Shown here in pieces: positions 1 to 10,516 of a stretch of 31,000 nt of DNA (positions are counted from its first letter, which is position 1; each line of letters starts with the position of its first letter). Source of the DNA: Chrysomallon squamiferum (taxonomy: Eukaryota; Mollusca; Gastropoda; Neomphalida; Peltospiridae); contig CM022678.1 of the NCBI GenBank assembly GCA_012295275.1, forward strand, positions 4,854,777 to 4,885,776, given 5' to 3'. The notes beneath the pieces are model-generated. The model ran no database searches and was not told the origin of the DNA. It saw only the letters and a list, made by a program, of their open reading frames with translations. The translations under genes were made by a program, and so were the position numbers.

Positions 1-1577
1 AATTGAATTTGGCAAACAATGGCATTCTTTATATCGACTATATAAATCTGTTGAATGAAACATTTGCCAAATGTCTTCTTAAAATTTACTTTAGTGGAAA
101 TGCTGTCTGTGGATTGTCCAATGTCGGATCTCTCGTACGCCATATTCCTCACTTAAATGTGGAATTAATTTACATCTCTGCCGAAGTTTCGCCTCATCAA
201 CATGTTGACTGGGAGCAATCTAGTTCCCTGCAGGATAGCTCAACCTACTTGATACCGCTGCCACCGAAATTAAAGACTTTTGTTTTGGATAACACTGACT
301 ACCTGATAACGTTAGCGAAAGGCAGGAACGCAAATGTAACATCGAATAACATTGTGGAAAATGTATCGGTAAGTTATGCAGGAAAGATCGAATTAGAAGG
401 GACTGTATACGGAATGAATAAACTTAAAACGTTGAAACTTGCCTATATCAGACAACTGATACTCGACGAAGCATTTTTCGATAATTTTCATGCTTTAAGG
501 AATCTCAATTTAAACAGTGTGGGTCTTCCTAGAAACTATTTCCTTCATCATTCCGCTCGACTCTTCGAGAAACTGGTTCGGCTGGAAATGCTGCATCTAT
601 CTGGAAACTACATACACGATTTTCAAGAAGAAGTGTTTCGCTCGAACAAGCATTTGAGACGTATCTCTCTGTCCAATAACCTTTTTAGTGACATACCATT
701 CAAATTAGATTACACTCCACATCTGGAAATACTAGATTTATCTCACAACTCCATAACCTCTCTCAGTCAACAAACAATGCAGTCATTAGATAACCATGCC
801 AGTAACATAAGCAATTTCACTTTACTCTTACTAGGTAATCCCTTTTCCTGTACTTGCGAAACAATGGACTTCGTTCTTTGGATAAAAACAGCAACATACC
901 TTGACACGAGATTTCGTAATTCGTCATACCACTGTTATACTGGGAGTAACATTCGTGTTAGTTTTGACTCCATTGACGAAGAGGAATTATGGCAAAAATG
1001 CACGGGGAGAAATGCCCTCTTCATCTCGACACTGCTGTTTGCGTTTTGCATAGCTTCGTTTCTTTGTTTTGTTCTGGTACTCAAGCACAAGACTCAGATT
1101 GTTGTATTCTTCATTAAACATTTCACCAAAGGTGTCAGAGTTCCAAAACGAGAGGATTTCCAGTACGACGTCTTTGTAGGATACGCAGAACAAGATTACG
1201 AATTTGCCTGCACAAAAGTGAGAGTAATTTTGGAAGATCGATTTCACTATCGAATCTACCTTCACGACCGAGACGGAATTCCCGGAGAGGACAGAGCGAA
1301 TTCCATTCTGACAGCAGTTCGTAACAGCTGGAAAATGGTTCTGGTTATATCGGAGAACTTTCTGGAAGACGAATGGTTCGTGTACACGACTCACGCTGCA
1401 GCCCTCTACTCCATTGCCGAGTTGATACCAAAACGACTCATCCTCCTGCGAGACAAGCACAATCCTTTCCAGGTGCCAGACAATCTTCTGTGTGTGGTTC
1501 ACGAAGATTCCATTCTGCCAATCCCTGACGAAAGAGATGAAACGTCTTGGGAAGTCCTAAATCGTCTTCTCAGGTAG
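1..1577 (+). CDS. Toll-like receptor, C-terminal part (LRRs, LRRCT, TM, TIR); 5' end outside window
   Basis: Open from the left edge, so the N-terminus is missing; there is no evidence for a start at the first bases. Counting from base 3, the visible 524 residues contain leucine-rich repeats (for example LEMLHLSGNYI and LEILDLSHNSI), an LRR C-terminal cysteine cap (NPFSCTCETMDFVLWI with later cysteines), one hydrophobic segment near residues 338-360, and a TIR domain from about 388. TIR box 1 is YDVFVGYAE (388-396), and box 2 is HDRDGIPGE (421-429) with the conserved RDxxPG. The chain ends about 8 residues after SW (box 3-like position), so it is near full length at the C-terminus. The role known for the family is a membrane pattern receptor signalling through MyD88-type adaptors; the ligand is unknown. 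The TAG stop (1575-1577) lies inside a good splice-donor sequence, so a further 3' exon cannot be excluded. Confidence 0.93.
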   Translation, partial: LNLANNGILYIDYINLLNETFAKCLLKIYFSGNAVCGLSNVGSLVRHIPHLNVELIYISAEVSPHQHVDWEQSSSLQDSSTYLIPLPPKLKTFVLDNTDYLITLAKGRNANVTSNNIVENVSVSYAGKIELEGTVYGMNKLKTLKLAYIRQLILDEAFFDNFHALRNLNLNSVGLPRNYFLHHSARLFEKLVRLEMLHLSGNYIHDFQEEVFRSNKHLRRISLSNNLFSDIPFKLDYTPHLEILDLSHNSITSLSQQTMQSLDNHASNISNFTLLLLGNPFSCTCETMDFVLWIKTATYLDTRFRNSSYHCYTGSNIRVSFDSIDEEELWQKCTGRNALFISTLLFAFCIASFLCFVLVLKHKTQIVVFFIKHFTKGVRVPKREDFQYDVFVGYAEQDYEFACTKVRVILEDRFHYRIYLHDRDGIPGEDRANSILTAVRNSWKMVLVISENFLEDEWFVYTTHAAALYSIAELIPKRLILLRDKHNPFQVPDNLLCVVHEDSILPIPDERDETSWEVLNRLLR

Positions 1578-1659
1578 GTTATAAATGTGAGATGTTTTCA
1601 TTCAGGTTTTTTATATTTAATTATATACTGAGTGAGATGATTTATGTTCTATATTTGTA

Positions 1660-1850
1660 TTGATTTATGTATTGTATATTCTAAATGTTTATTGATTGAT
1701 CGTTTGTATATCCTTATATGTATTGATTGAGATACTGTATACTGTAAATATATATTCACTGAGGTATTATATTTTCTAAGTATGTATTTATTAAATCAGT
1801 GTATATTCTAATAATATTTTTACAATAATAAAATATTTACTGATATAACT
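1660..1850. repeat. Degenerate ~30-bp AT-rich tandem repeat
   Basis: Roughly five or six imperfect units combine a tgtatattcta-like and a tttattgattga-like block (for example 1674-1697, then 1707-1727, 1735-1760, 1766-1790, 1800-1812). Units are diverged and vary in length, so period and copy number are estimates by eye. Confidence 0.4.
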
Positions 1851-2138
1851 GAGCATTTATTAACATAGATATTGTAGATAGTGTATCATTCTTCAGTAAC
1901 AATGTGATATGCTTAATTTGCTGCTATAGTGCCTTTTTTCGTCTTAGTTTAAATTATTTCAGTATATATTCAATAAATAAGTTGCTAACTCTGTATACTG
2001 TAGATGTTAGCCTGGGACCTTTTATAACATGCTGTAGCTAATTTCGCTTCCTTAATAAGATAATAAACATAAATAGCCAATTATACATAAAATTAAATAT
2101 ATATGTAATGATAAATAATGTTTTGTTTACAATAAGTC

Positions 2139-2140
<2 letters not shown>

Positions 2141-2215
<75 letters not shown>
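2141..2215. repeat. (GA)n microsatellite flanked by an 18-bp direct repeat
   Basis: An uninterrupted AG dinucleotide run of about 75 bp. The 18-mer aaataatgttttgtttac occurs perfectly at 2113-2130 and again at 2258-2275, flanking the array and about 40 bp of unique sequence. Confidence 0.95.
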
Positions 2216-2216
<1 letters not shown>

Positions 2217-3199
2217 GACCGTTAGAAAAGATATTTATATTAAATTTATTTGTCGAAAAATAATGTTTTGTTTACCGTACTACTTGGCAACCATACAATG
2301 ACGTGACGAAGCTAAAGGTATCATATTTTGATCCAGATCGTAAACAAACATACGTAAAACAATCGCATGATATAACTTTTAGTTTTCAATTAGACTCCTT
2401 AAATCATGTCAGAATTTTGAGGGCGATTCTATAAAAAGTCCTGGTGTGAGTCTAAGCAGAAAAGTTAGTGACGTCTGTGTTAGTAACGACACAGCTCAGT
2501 ATTTTATACTAACGTTGCTCCGTAAAGGAAAAAAGTGATTCTGGAAACCTGGTTAGTAATTTTTTTTTATATTTGGTTTGTTTGTTTGTTACTGAACTTA
2601 TTTAAATGATAAGGTGTTTTAATTAATGAACTATGTATGATGACAATGAATAACTAGTTAGCAACGTAATGAATGAGTAAACGAATGGATGAAATGATGA
2701 ACGACAGTGTACACTGATTCACGACTACTGTATTTATGGTACTATCACTGAGAAGGTGCATTTATAGAATATTTCTTGCTTTCAGTCGATGAACGTAAAG
2801 TCTGAGTCAAAGGCAATATAGTCTTTTAACCAAACAGTAGTTATTTCACAGTTCATAGCGTTACTAAAATAATGTCTCGATATGTCTTTATGCAAATATT
2901 TATGGGTTTTATGTATTATTTTATTTAGAAAGCAGTAAAAACTAAAATAACTGATGAATATAATCAGGTTATGCTATCTCAGAAGCATTATCTTAGCTGA
3001 AAATATTATCGTAATTAAAGATATGGACGCGACTAAAATTCTTCGTTATATACGTAACGTTAAATTTGTGGGTTATCTGGTTGAAGTATCTTGACTACAA
3101 TTATGAAGGTCAAAACTGGTTGATCTGCCCAGTTTTACATATCCTTTAAGTATTTGAACTAGCAGCATAATCTGCAAGTTCTGATGCTAATAATAATAA

Positions 3200-3602
3200 T
3201 ATTTCAGAAGGGAATTAACGCCAGAAATAAAATAATAATTAACGTCATAAGCAATATAATCAGTAGCTTGAGAAATAATACAGTCATTACCGTCAGGAAT
3301 AACATAATCTTTAGTTAATAATATAGTTAGTAACGCCAAAAATAATATAACTTCAGAAATAATATAATATTTAATGTCATAAATAATATAATTGTTAACG
3401 TCAGAACCAATATTGTCATTAAGGTCACAAATATAATAATTAACGTCAGAAATAATGTAATGATACACGTCAGAACTAATAATAATGATTAACGCCAGAT
3501 ATATCAGTAATATCAGAAATGATATAATCGTAAGGTCAGAAATAACATAATTTTAACGTCAGAAATAATATAATGATTAACTTCAGAAATAATATTATCA
3601 TT
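3200..3602. repeat. Degenerate minisatellite (taacgtcagaaataatataat-like units)
   Basis: About 400 bp built from imperfect copies of a roughly 25-28 bp unit whose core reads aacgtcagaaataatat, for example at 3398-3415, 3442-3458, 3555-3575 and 3580-3596. Copies differ by point changes (cgtcag, cgccag, cttcag) and small indels. An apparent reading frame on the minus strand across 3187-3468 is a by-product of the repeat and is not a gene. Confidence 0.75.
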
Positions 3603-3889
3603 TTCTCAAAATGTTTTACTTGTAGCAACAGAAAAACAAATCATAACAAAATATGAGAACATTTTGACTGTCGAATCCAAAGTCTATACTGCAGGATTAT
3701 CAGATTTAATGTATGCTAGGTACGCTTGATATCGATTTGAAGTATTTTAAAAATACATTTACTCATTCCCCCCCCAATAATAGTAGCAGGTAGTAGTAGA
3801 AGTAGTACCATTTATAGTAATCAAAGTTGAAGCAGTAGTTGTAGTTGTTGTTTCATGATGGTAGTGATTCTTTTAATTATTATTATTAT

Positions 3890-3908
3890 TATATCATCAT
3901 CATCATCA

Positions 3909-3970
<62 letters not shown>

Positions 3971-3972
3971 TA
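3890..3972. repeat. (TCA)n/(TTA)n microsatellite
   Basis: A TCA trinucleotide run changes into a TTA run of about 20 units. Flanks 3779-3835 and 3970-4080 are rich in GTA/AGT triplets, suggesting an older decayed part of the same array. Confidence 0.9.
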
Positions 3973-4126
3973 TAGTAGTAGTATTGGTAGTAGTAGCGAA
4001 AGTGTACTAGTACTAGTAACAGTAGTTAATATTAGTAGTAGCCGTAGTAGTGATAATGCAATTTCAATAACTGTAGTACTGCAGCACAACTAAAAGTATG
4101 ATTATTTATTTATTTACCAAATTATT

Positions 4127-4127
<1 letters not shown>

Positions 4128-4162
<35 letters not shown>

Positions 4163-4294
4163 TGTTTTGTATGTTTTATTTTATTTTTTATTTTTTTATT
4201 TTTTTTTTTTTTTGTGTATTAGTTTTCTCGTTCATATGCTTCTCTTTTCTGAAATAGCCACTAAATATTTCCTTTCACTTCACAGATTACAGTG
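4128..4294 (+). promoter_or_regulatory. Pyrimidine tract and candidate 3' splice site in the GPCR 5' leader
   Basis: A (TTTC)n run and T-rich stretch lead to ctttcacttcacag ending at 4284, ten bases before the GPCR start codon at 4295. This is a good branch/polypyrimidine/AG arrangement. A non-coding 5' exon upstream, with the whole GPCR coding region in the last exon, would fit. That is inference; no upstream exon was identified. Confidence 0.4.
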
Positions 4295-5389
4295 ATGCCT
4301 CCTCAATCGATGTATTCGTCTGAAGAGCTTCATCTGCAGTCTGATGTCACCCAAAACCGACCCAATATACTGAATTTGTACGACGGACCCGATATACTGA
4401 ATTTGTACGACGGACCCGATATACTGAATTTGTACGACGGACCCGATATACTGAATTTGTACCACGGACCCAATATACTGAATTTGTACCTCATTCCTTT
4501 CAGCACTGATTACATTTGCTATTACTCTATAGTATTCCTCGTAGGCGTGCTTGGCAACGCCATGGTCTTCATGATAATGAGCGACGCGAAGTTTTCTCAT
4601 TTCTCTTACCCAATTTACATGAAGTGTCTGGCCGTGTCTAACTTGACTGTGCTGTTCTTACACTTAATGTACCGGCCAGAGATACTGCACTCATCGGTCA
4701 GCATTTCGGCCTTTGGTGGCGTGTACTACTTCTTCATTATGCTTTGTCCCTGGTTTCTGGTTGGTCTTTCGATGGACCAGTGTTTTTGCGTACGTTTTCC
4801 ACTAAGGCGAGAGAAATTTTGCACACGTCCGAAAGCTTTTGCCTTCTGTGGTGGCCTTACAGTCGTATGCCTCCTGTTAATTGTAGGGGGCATTCTGAAA
4901 TTGTGGATTCCTAATAAACTATGTATTGGTTCCTCTGAAAAAATTATTATCCTGATCGCTCGGCTGTTGTCGACTTTCTTTCCCTGTTTAATTATCTGTT
5001 TTCTCAACATCACAATGATACAGACTATTAAAAGGGGCAGACGTTTCCGCGTTTATTTTATACCAAGAGAAGTCAGACAAGAAAAATCGCTGATGCCGTT
5101 GTCTCTGATTACGATAATCGTTTCCGTCACGCTGCTGCCTCTATCTGTCATAGACTGCTACACGCTTATAAGCATCCTGAACAATCGAGAAGAATCGATG
5201 ACTTACGTTTTCGAAATACGTCAAACAATCTATTTGGTCTACTTGTTAAATTTCGCAAAGGACTTTTTTATTCTAGTGGTAACTTCGGAAGAATATCGCA
5301 GAGTTGCAGCGAAAAAACTGAGGTACATTAAAACGGATGTCAGGAAAGACGGTGAAAAGGATAAAGACATCGTAACTGTTTCACAGTGA
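4295..5389 (+). CDS. Rhodopsin-family (class A) orphan GPCR with repeat-bearing N-terminus
   Basis: 364 residues from ATG 4295; the codon before it is GTG, and 4295 is the first ATG in frame. Seven hydrophobic segments are visible near residues 75-95, 107-126, 141-163, 181-203, 216-245, 268-289 and 310-330. Family marks: GNAM in TM1 (Gly87-Asn88), LAVSNL in TM2, MDQCFCVRFPL after TM3 where class A receptors have DRY, a proline in TM6 (LLPL), and NFAKDFF in TM7 where NPxxY is usual. The layout resembles the divergent peptide/FMRFamide-receptor-like families expanded in molluscs; the ligand is unknown. Residues 23-67 of the extracellular N-terminus are five tandem copies of a nine-residue unit (PDILNLYDG-like). 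The TM2 Asp, the DRY Arg/Tyr and NPxxY are all altered. The C-tail is short and charged. Confidence 0.88.
   Translation: MPPQSMYSSEELHLQSDVTQNRPNILNLYDGPDILNLYDGPDILNLYDGPDILNLYHGPNILNLYLIPFSTDYICYYSIVFLVGVLGNAMVFMIMSDAKFSHFSYPIYMKCLAVSNLTVLFLHLMYRPEILHSSVSISAFGGVYYFFIMLCPWFLVGLSMDQCFCVRFPLRREKFCTRPKAFAFCGGLTVVCLLLIVGGILKLWIPNKLCIGSSEKIIILIARLLSTFFPCLIICFLNITMIQTIKRGRRFRVYFIPREVRQEKSLMPLSLITIIVSVTLLPLSVIDCYTLISILNNREESMTYVFEIRQTIYLVYLLNFAKDFFILVVTSEEYRRVAAKKLRYIKTDVRKDGEKDKDIVTVSQ
4361..4495 (+). repeat. 27-bp coding tandem repeat (5 units) in GPCR N-terminus
   Basis: Five consecutive 27-bp units are in frame, each encoding P(N/D)ILNLY plus two residues. Units 2 and 3 are identical; units 1, 4 and 5 differ by single bases, mainly gac/cac and gat/aat, and unit 5 ends in different residues. 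Near identity points to recent slippage or unequal exchange, so copy number may vary between individuals. Confidence 0.95.
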
Positions 5390-6697
5390 TATCGTCTTGA
5401 TATACCAACACGTGCAAATAGTCGCTGACCTACGACATGACGTCAAGGATCTACAAGATGACATTTCATCATTTTTTTTCTCTCTCTCTCGGCACAAAAG
5501 TAACAACTTTCATTAAATTTCCAAGTTTTTGTTTCATTGGTTTGGAAAACTGTCACCTTTAATAACAAAATTATGACACTAAAATGAAACTGTTACAAAA
5601 CATTTGAACGTCGCCATTTTACAGTTTGTTGAAAGAACTCGTGACGTCATCGCGTACATTGCTGAATGGAAGGTATGCGATGACGTGCCGATTGAACTGC
5701 TCTTTCTTGTTATTATAATTTATAGCTAGTAAAGATTGGATGAACAAGTTTAAATGAATTATCAAATAAATAAATAAATAAACAGAACCTAACTTGGAAA
5801 TATTCAGGATGCATTTAGGTTATTTCTTCGTAAAAAATGCTTAGAATTTTTATTTTTTATTTTATTTTTATTTTTTATATTTTTTCTAGAGAATAGTTTT
5901 GTGAAATCATAATATATGGTCTCGTATGCAAAAAAAATTTCTTGTAAAATATTTGTTCTCTCTTTTTCAAAACAAAGGTCAGAGAGGTTGATCCAAGGCT
6001 TTCTTTAAAACTGTTTCCTCTGACGAGCTCGTTTATTTTTGCTTCCTATGACAGCCCCACCCAATTCTTGCGTACGTCTGAGAGGGTGATCAACACCCTT
6101 TTCTGACTAACATGTCAATTTTTCTCTCACTCTTCGCTCTTTGACGTAGAGGTATGATCTAAGGTTACAACACGACAAATTGACTTCTAAAAGTCGTTCA
6201 AAACAGTCAGGACAATTTGGGCAAAACAACAAGTAGCTGGTACTTGTGTTTTTGCATGTGTAAAACTTAAAACCAGTCAACCTCTCTTGCCTGCCTTAGA
6301 CTGAGTCACAATATCGTATCTGCATTGCAATAATTACACGAACCTACGATCATATTTAGATAATATAGTTAGATATGTTAATGGTCGATTTTTTAATATG
6401 ATGAAATCAGTTTGGTAACTGTGTGAAATAGCTTAGATTCGTGCTTATTACTGCTCTTTATTATTGTTTGAAGAACGATTTTTTTTTTTTTAAATATTTT
6501 CTTGTACGATATAATGTAAATATTTTGAAATAATTAGTTTTGTGTTTAAGACCAGTATTAGGTTATATGGGTTAGCGATCCGCGTGTTATTAATAGATAG
6601 TTATAAAATAATATTCAAGACTGAATATTTATTATCGTTTTCAATCTTCAATGAGCTGCAAAAAATTCCGAGATTATAAAAGTAATAATAACAATAA

Positions 6698-6740
<43 letters not shown>

Positions 6741-7740
6741 ATAGATAAATAAATACAAATTTAAAAAGTGAAAATGAAAAGTTCATTGTGGAACTGATTA
6801 TATAAATTTTACTGATGCCAGACTATCTATGCTGATTTCGGAAAACCAGAATTACCAGAAAACTGGCTTTAGAAGTATACTAATTATATTTCAGCTGCTT
6901 AATACAATTTCCTATTCTAGTTTACATATTTTATATTTTGATTTGTATTAAGAAGTGTTTTTCCGAAATCGTAAAAACCGGAAATCAGGGATTACTTCCT
7001 GTTCAAAGCTTGCCGGATAAATTGTCTGGTAACAAATGTAAGATAAAGTATTTATAGATACTAGAAAAGGGAGATAATTTCTTTTGTAAATAGTCATTTT
7101 TTGATGATCTCCAAATAATAGTTATTTTATTTTTAAACATTTCAGTAACAATAATAATACTGAAGCTGTTTTGATATGGACAGATAAAAAAAATGGACAG
7201 ATGCGTATTTGTTTTAACAAAGCTAGTTTAACTACGAATACTGTTACAGAATATGTTGTTTACAAATTGATATTCTGTGATCTTAAATCTGCTAGAAATA
7301 GATTTTATTTTGTTTTTCCTTTTACTTTCGGTTTTTTTTTTTTTTCATTTATCTTATCTTATTTTATTGTATTTCATTTTTTTTTTTTTTTTTTTTATTT
7401 ATTTATTTATTTATTTATTTTTTTTTTTTTTTTTTTTTGTATGTGTTAGAGTTCAGTGCGTTTTTATTTATTTATTTATTTTATTTATTTGTTTCTTTTC
7501 CTATTTGATGCATACATATATACATAAGACAGATATAGCTAGATACACATATATATACATTAATATATATTCGAAATTGTTAATGCTGATCTTTGTTTTA
7601 AAATACCAGCTTAGTTCTTGTTAGTTCTGATAAACCGTACGCAATTTTCTATTTTATTTAACTTTGTGCTTTTGAAATAGTAACTGTAGTGGATCGTATA
7701 TGAATAAATTTGGCTTGTTTGTTTTGTTTGTATTTTGTTT
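5390..7740. other. AT-rich spacer downstream of GPCR
   Basis: No exon recognised. It contains the probable GPCR 3' untranslated region (AATAAATAAATAAATAAA at 5765-5782 is the first strong poly(A) cluster), two CRE octamers TGACGTCA (5438-5445 and 5642-5649), an (AAAT)n run at 6695-6755, T-tracts at 7330-7440 and short TA-rich repeats to 7570. Three weakly similar blocks of the form gtctgagaggNtgatc occur near 5978, 6076 and 6146. Confidence 0.5.
6695..6755. repeat. (AAAT)n microsatellite
   Basis: About 13 AAAT units with one GATA interruption, following a short TAA stretch. Confidence 0.9.
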
Positions 7741-7948
7741 CCTGAATAAAGACTTGGCTTTTCAAAACGTTTTCTGTATTACTGAGTAATGTAAAATGAA
7801 CATACAAGCCGGAAGCTTCTCACGTGTGATTGAACAAAAACCCACATTAATTCTAACCGGTAGAAACTTGACAGAACGCCAACTATATAACATGTGCGAT
7901 ACTCTGTCAGTACACATAATGAATATAAGGTGGATGGATATAAAGGGG

Positions 7949-7985
<37 letters not shown>

Positions 7986-8992
7986 GCGCAAACAAACATG
8001 CACACACACAAATAAGTAAGCCATACGTTCTATTTTCATTATTATTTATATCTGAGGCAAACAGAAATATTCTTCTCAACAATATATGCTGCGTAATTCG
8101 TGGTCTTGTTCGATTGACTGCTCTTTGTGTGTGGTTGCCAAGTAAAACTGACACATGCAGATCAGTATGTCGGGATTAACATAATTGTCTAGTACACCTG
8201 TCATCTGTGTGATCGTGTACTTTTATCGACAATTCATATTTGTCGATTTTACACCACAGCCTTCTACTATCAGTCGAGCAACACGCTCAAATGTTGAAGT
8301 TCTGAATTTGAAAGCAGACGATTTATTATTGTCCATTATGATGACAAAAAAAAAAAATTAAAAAATCTGTTCATTTAAAAATATATTTCTCCTTGTCACT
8401 GTGACTAGTCTGTCTGGTATTATTAATACCTTAAAGTTGGCTCGTCACGTCTAAAGGGGTAGCAGACTATAACAGTGTTACGTGACAAGGTATTAATGAT
8501 CTGAGACAGCTTAAACCCCTGACTGTGTAGTCTGAATCCACTAGACAATAATAACGCAAACGAGAACTGAATATGGGTAATTACTGTGTGTATCACATAA
8601 AAGTATAATTTAATCGTAAGATTCTCACGATATAATACAAATGCAAATAACGTTGATAGACACTCTTCTAATTAAGGCCGGATGGTTACATTAACTTTGT
8701 AATTAAGCTTTTAGTAGGTCTGTTACTTAGTTTTCAAGTGTAAGGAAGTACCATAGTATAACATTATACAGTATATATATATATATATATATAGAAACTG
8801 ACCAAAACGTAACCTTATAAAAGTTATCAAGATTATACAGGCGAATAACAATAAAGGAACCCCACCCCTATATAATCATATGCATAATCCTCATTCTCAA
8901 AGGTTTAACGAGGCTTGAAATGGGTGGATAATACAACCATTAATGCTTCCAAGCAATGTTTTTTTTTTATTGTTTCGTGTAATATAAAGCCC

Positions 8993-9027
<35 letters not shown>

Positions 9028-10516
9028 AGAAAGAAACTGTAGCAGCTGTAGGTCAGATTACATCAGAAGTCACCAGGGTCTTCATGACGTCATAAAATAC
9101 AGCGAAATATGTGGTATTAACAGCGCCGCTCTGGTGGCACCTCCACAAACTAATGACAGAAAATTCAAACCGTACCGAAGTATGGAGCTGCCGAAGTGAA
9201 GCTGTACAACCTGTTTTTATAAGTGAATATAAAATACTAAAATTATCTTCATACGTTAAATAATAATATACACTGTTCTTTCAAAACAGCATTAACATTT
9301 ATTATTACTACCTAACTCTTTGTAAGTAAGTACAGTGCAAGCTGACGGCCTTCTTACGATATCTAATTAATTATATTAAAATTTACTGATACGATGACAC
9401 AATTTGGAAGTGGATACAATACAAGCTAATAATTCTTTAACGATAAATATTCCTTCCAAATAGTATTAACGCTTATGACCACGACTGCGTGTTTTTTTTT
9501 ATGTGAACACCATTTCTTGGTTCTTTTGGTTCATAGGTTTTATTTATAATACATTATAAATTATATGCATACATTATGCTTGGAAAGCAATATTAAAATC
9601 AAGAGCGCAAGATTCTTGAATGAACGGTGTGCAAGATTGTAGTCATTTTGCGATAAATAATTATATAAATCATTCTTTCGCAACAGAATTTAAAAGTTCT
9701 AACTACGATCATGTTTAGTAAACGATACAGTGCAAGGAAATGTAATTTTATACCGCAAATGATTACATATATTATTATGTCAAAAACGTATTAGAAATAA
9801 AAATTACGATCGCATATTTTGCAAGCGAAATTCATAGGAAATGTATGGAGATCACAACATAAATTAAGCTGATTCATAATTTTGTGAAAACGATATTATG
9901 AATTATTACTATAGTAGCATATTTCGGATATGGACACCAATTGTCTTTTATACAATAAGTTAATTTTATAATTAATTCTGTCAATATAAGGCGATAAATC
10001 ATGACTGTGGATGAATTCTATGGAAAGGAATACCTCTCCATGCTGACTGTGTTTCATGGCGTAAATAAATCATTTGTATTACGCTTTAAAAATGAGATGA
10101 CAGCCAACGAGTGCATCTTACGTAAATTAATATCACTGCAAATTAACGTGCCACAAAATACAAGACAGTTTTAGTTAGAATGTCACAGTATACAATTTTA
10201 ATCGTGTGATCATGTGTATTTGTTATTTAGAGGAAAGATAATAAACTGCAGTTTAAAACAAAATGTGATATAATGTGTAAAAGAAATTAATTACTATTAT
10301 TATTATTTTTTTTTTACCTCATTAGCCCAATATTTTATTGTAATTTATATATTCTAAATGGAATAGTTCGCCAAAAAACAATGTTAGCAGTTGCATTGAT
10401 TTAATTATCGATTTCTGAATGATGCTATTGCTTCTTTTCTCAATACTTTTTTATTTTTTATTTAGTTATGTTGTTTGTTTCTTTAATTTAATATGTGTGT
10501 GTGTATGTGTACATAT
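7741..10516. other. Non-coding spacer, microsatellites and AT-rich DNA
   Basis: No supported gene. Contents: (CA)n at 7951-7982; a fold-back region 8391-8545; (TA)n at 8771-8793; a pure A run at 8995-9025; a slightly GC-richer island 9040-9200 that carries one CRE octamer (9085-9092) and a CTCF-like sequence; then about 1.3 kb of unremarkable AT-rich sequence. Open frames crossing 7762-8179 and 8915-9199 run through simple repeats and show no family similarity I recognise. Confidence 0.5.
8391..8545. repeat. Imperfect fold-back (inverted repeat) sequence
   Basis: ccttgtcac at 8391-8399 is the reverse complement of gtgacaagg at 8482-8490, and tattaatacctt (8420-8431) pairs with aaggtattaat (8487-8497). 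The arms are short and interrupted. It could be a relic of a foldback or MITE-type element; no target-site duplication was identified. Confidence 0.35.

Larger units (their letters stand above)
1578..4294. other. AT-rich spacer between TLR and GPCR genes
   Basis: No convincing coding exon is seen. The stretch holds a degenerate about 30-bp repeat (1660-1850), a long GA array (2141-2215), a degenerate minisatellite built on taacgtcagaaataatat (about 3200-3600), a TTA/TCA microsatellite (3890-3972), TTTC runs and T-tracts (4126-4215). AATAAA-type poly(A) hexamers occur after the TLR stop (for example near 1829) but are expected often at this base composition. The last 100 bases before the GPCR are pyrimidine-rich and end in CACAG, which looks like a splice acceptor. 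Confidence 0.6.

Noticed and set aside
987-1502. 171-codon open frame on the minus strand inside the TLR
   Set aside because: Antisense shadow of the LRRCT/TIR coding region; its translation has no recognisable domain.
3187-3602. Possible CRISPR-like array (regular cgtcag spacing)
   Set aside because: Units are degenerate and contiguous with no unique spacers, and the genome is clearly eukaryotic; it is a minisatellite.
3845-4295. Open frames of Ile/Ser/Leu/Phe runs
   Set aside because: Translated microsatellites and T-tracts.
4280-4600. Minus-strand open frame with repeated QIQYIGSVV units
   Set aside because: It is the reverse reading of the 27-bp GPCR repeat, so repetition alone explains it.
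4726-5013. Open frame antisense to the GPCR
   Set aside because: Shadow of a coding region; no splice or homology support.
7762-8179. Overlapping open frames of 86-130 codons on both strands
   Set aside because: They centre on the (CA)n array, overlap each other on opposite strands and show no known motif.
8915-9199. 94-codon frame with a Lys run
   Set aside because: Runs through a pure A tract; no domain or splice evidence, although the GC-richer second half was checked for an exon.
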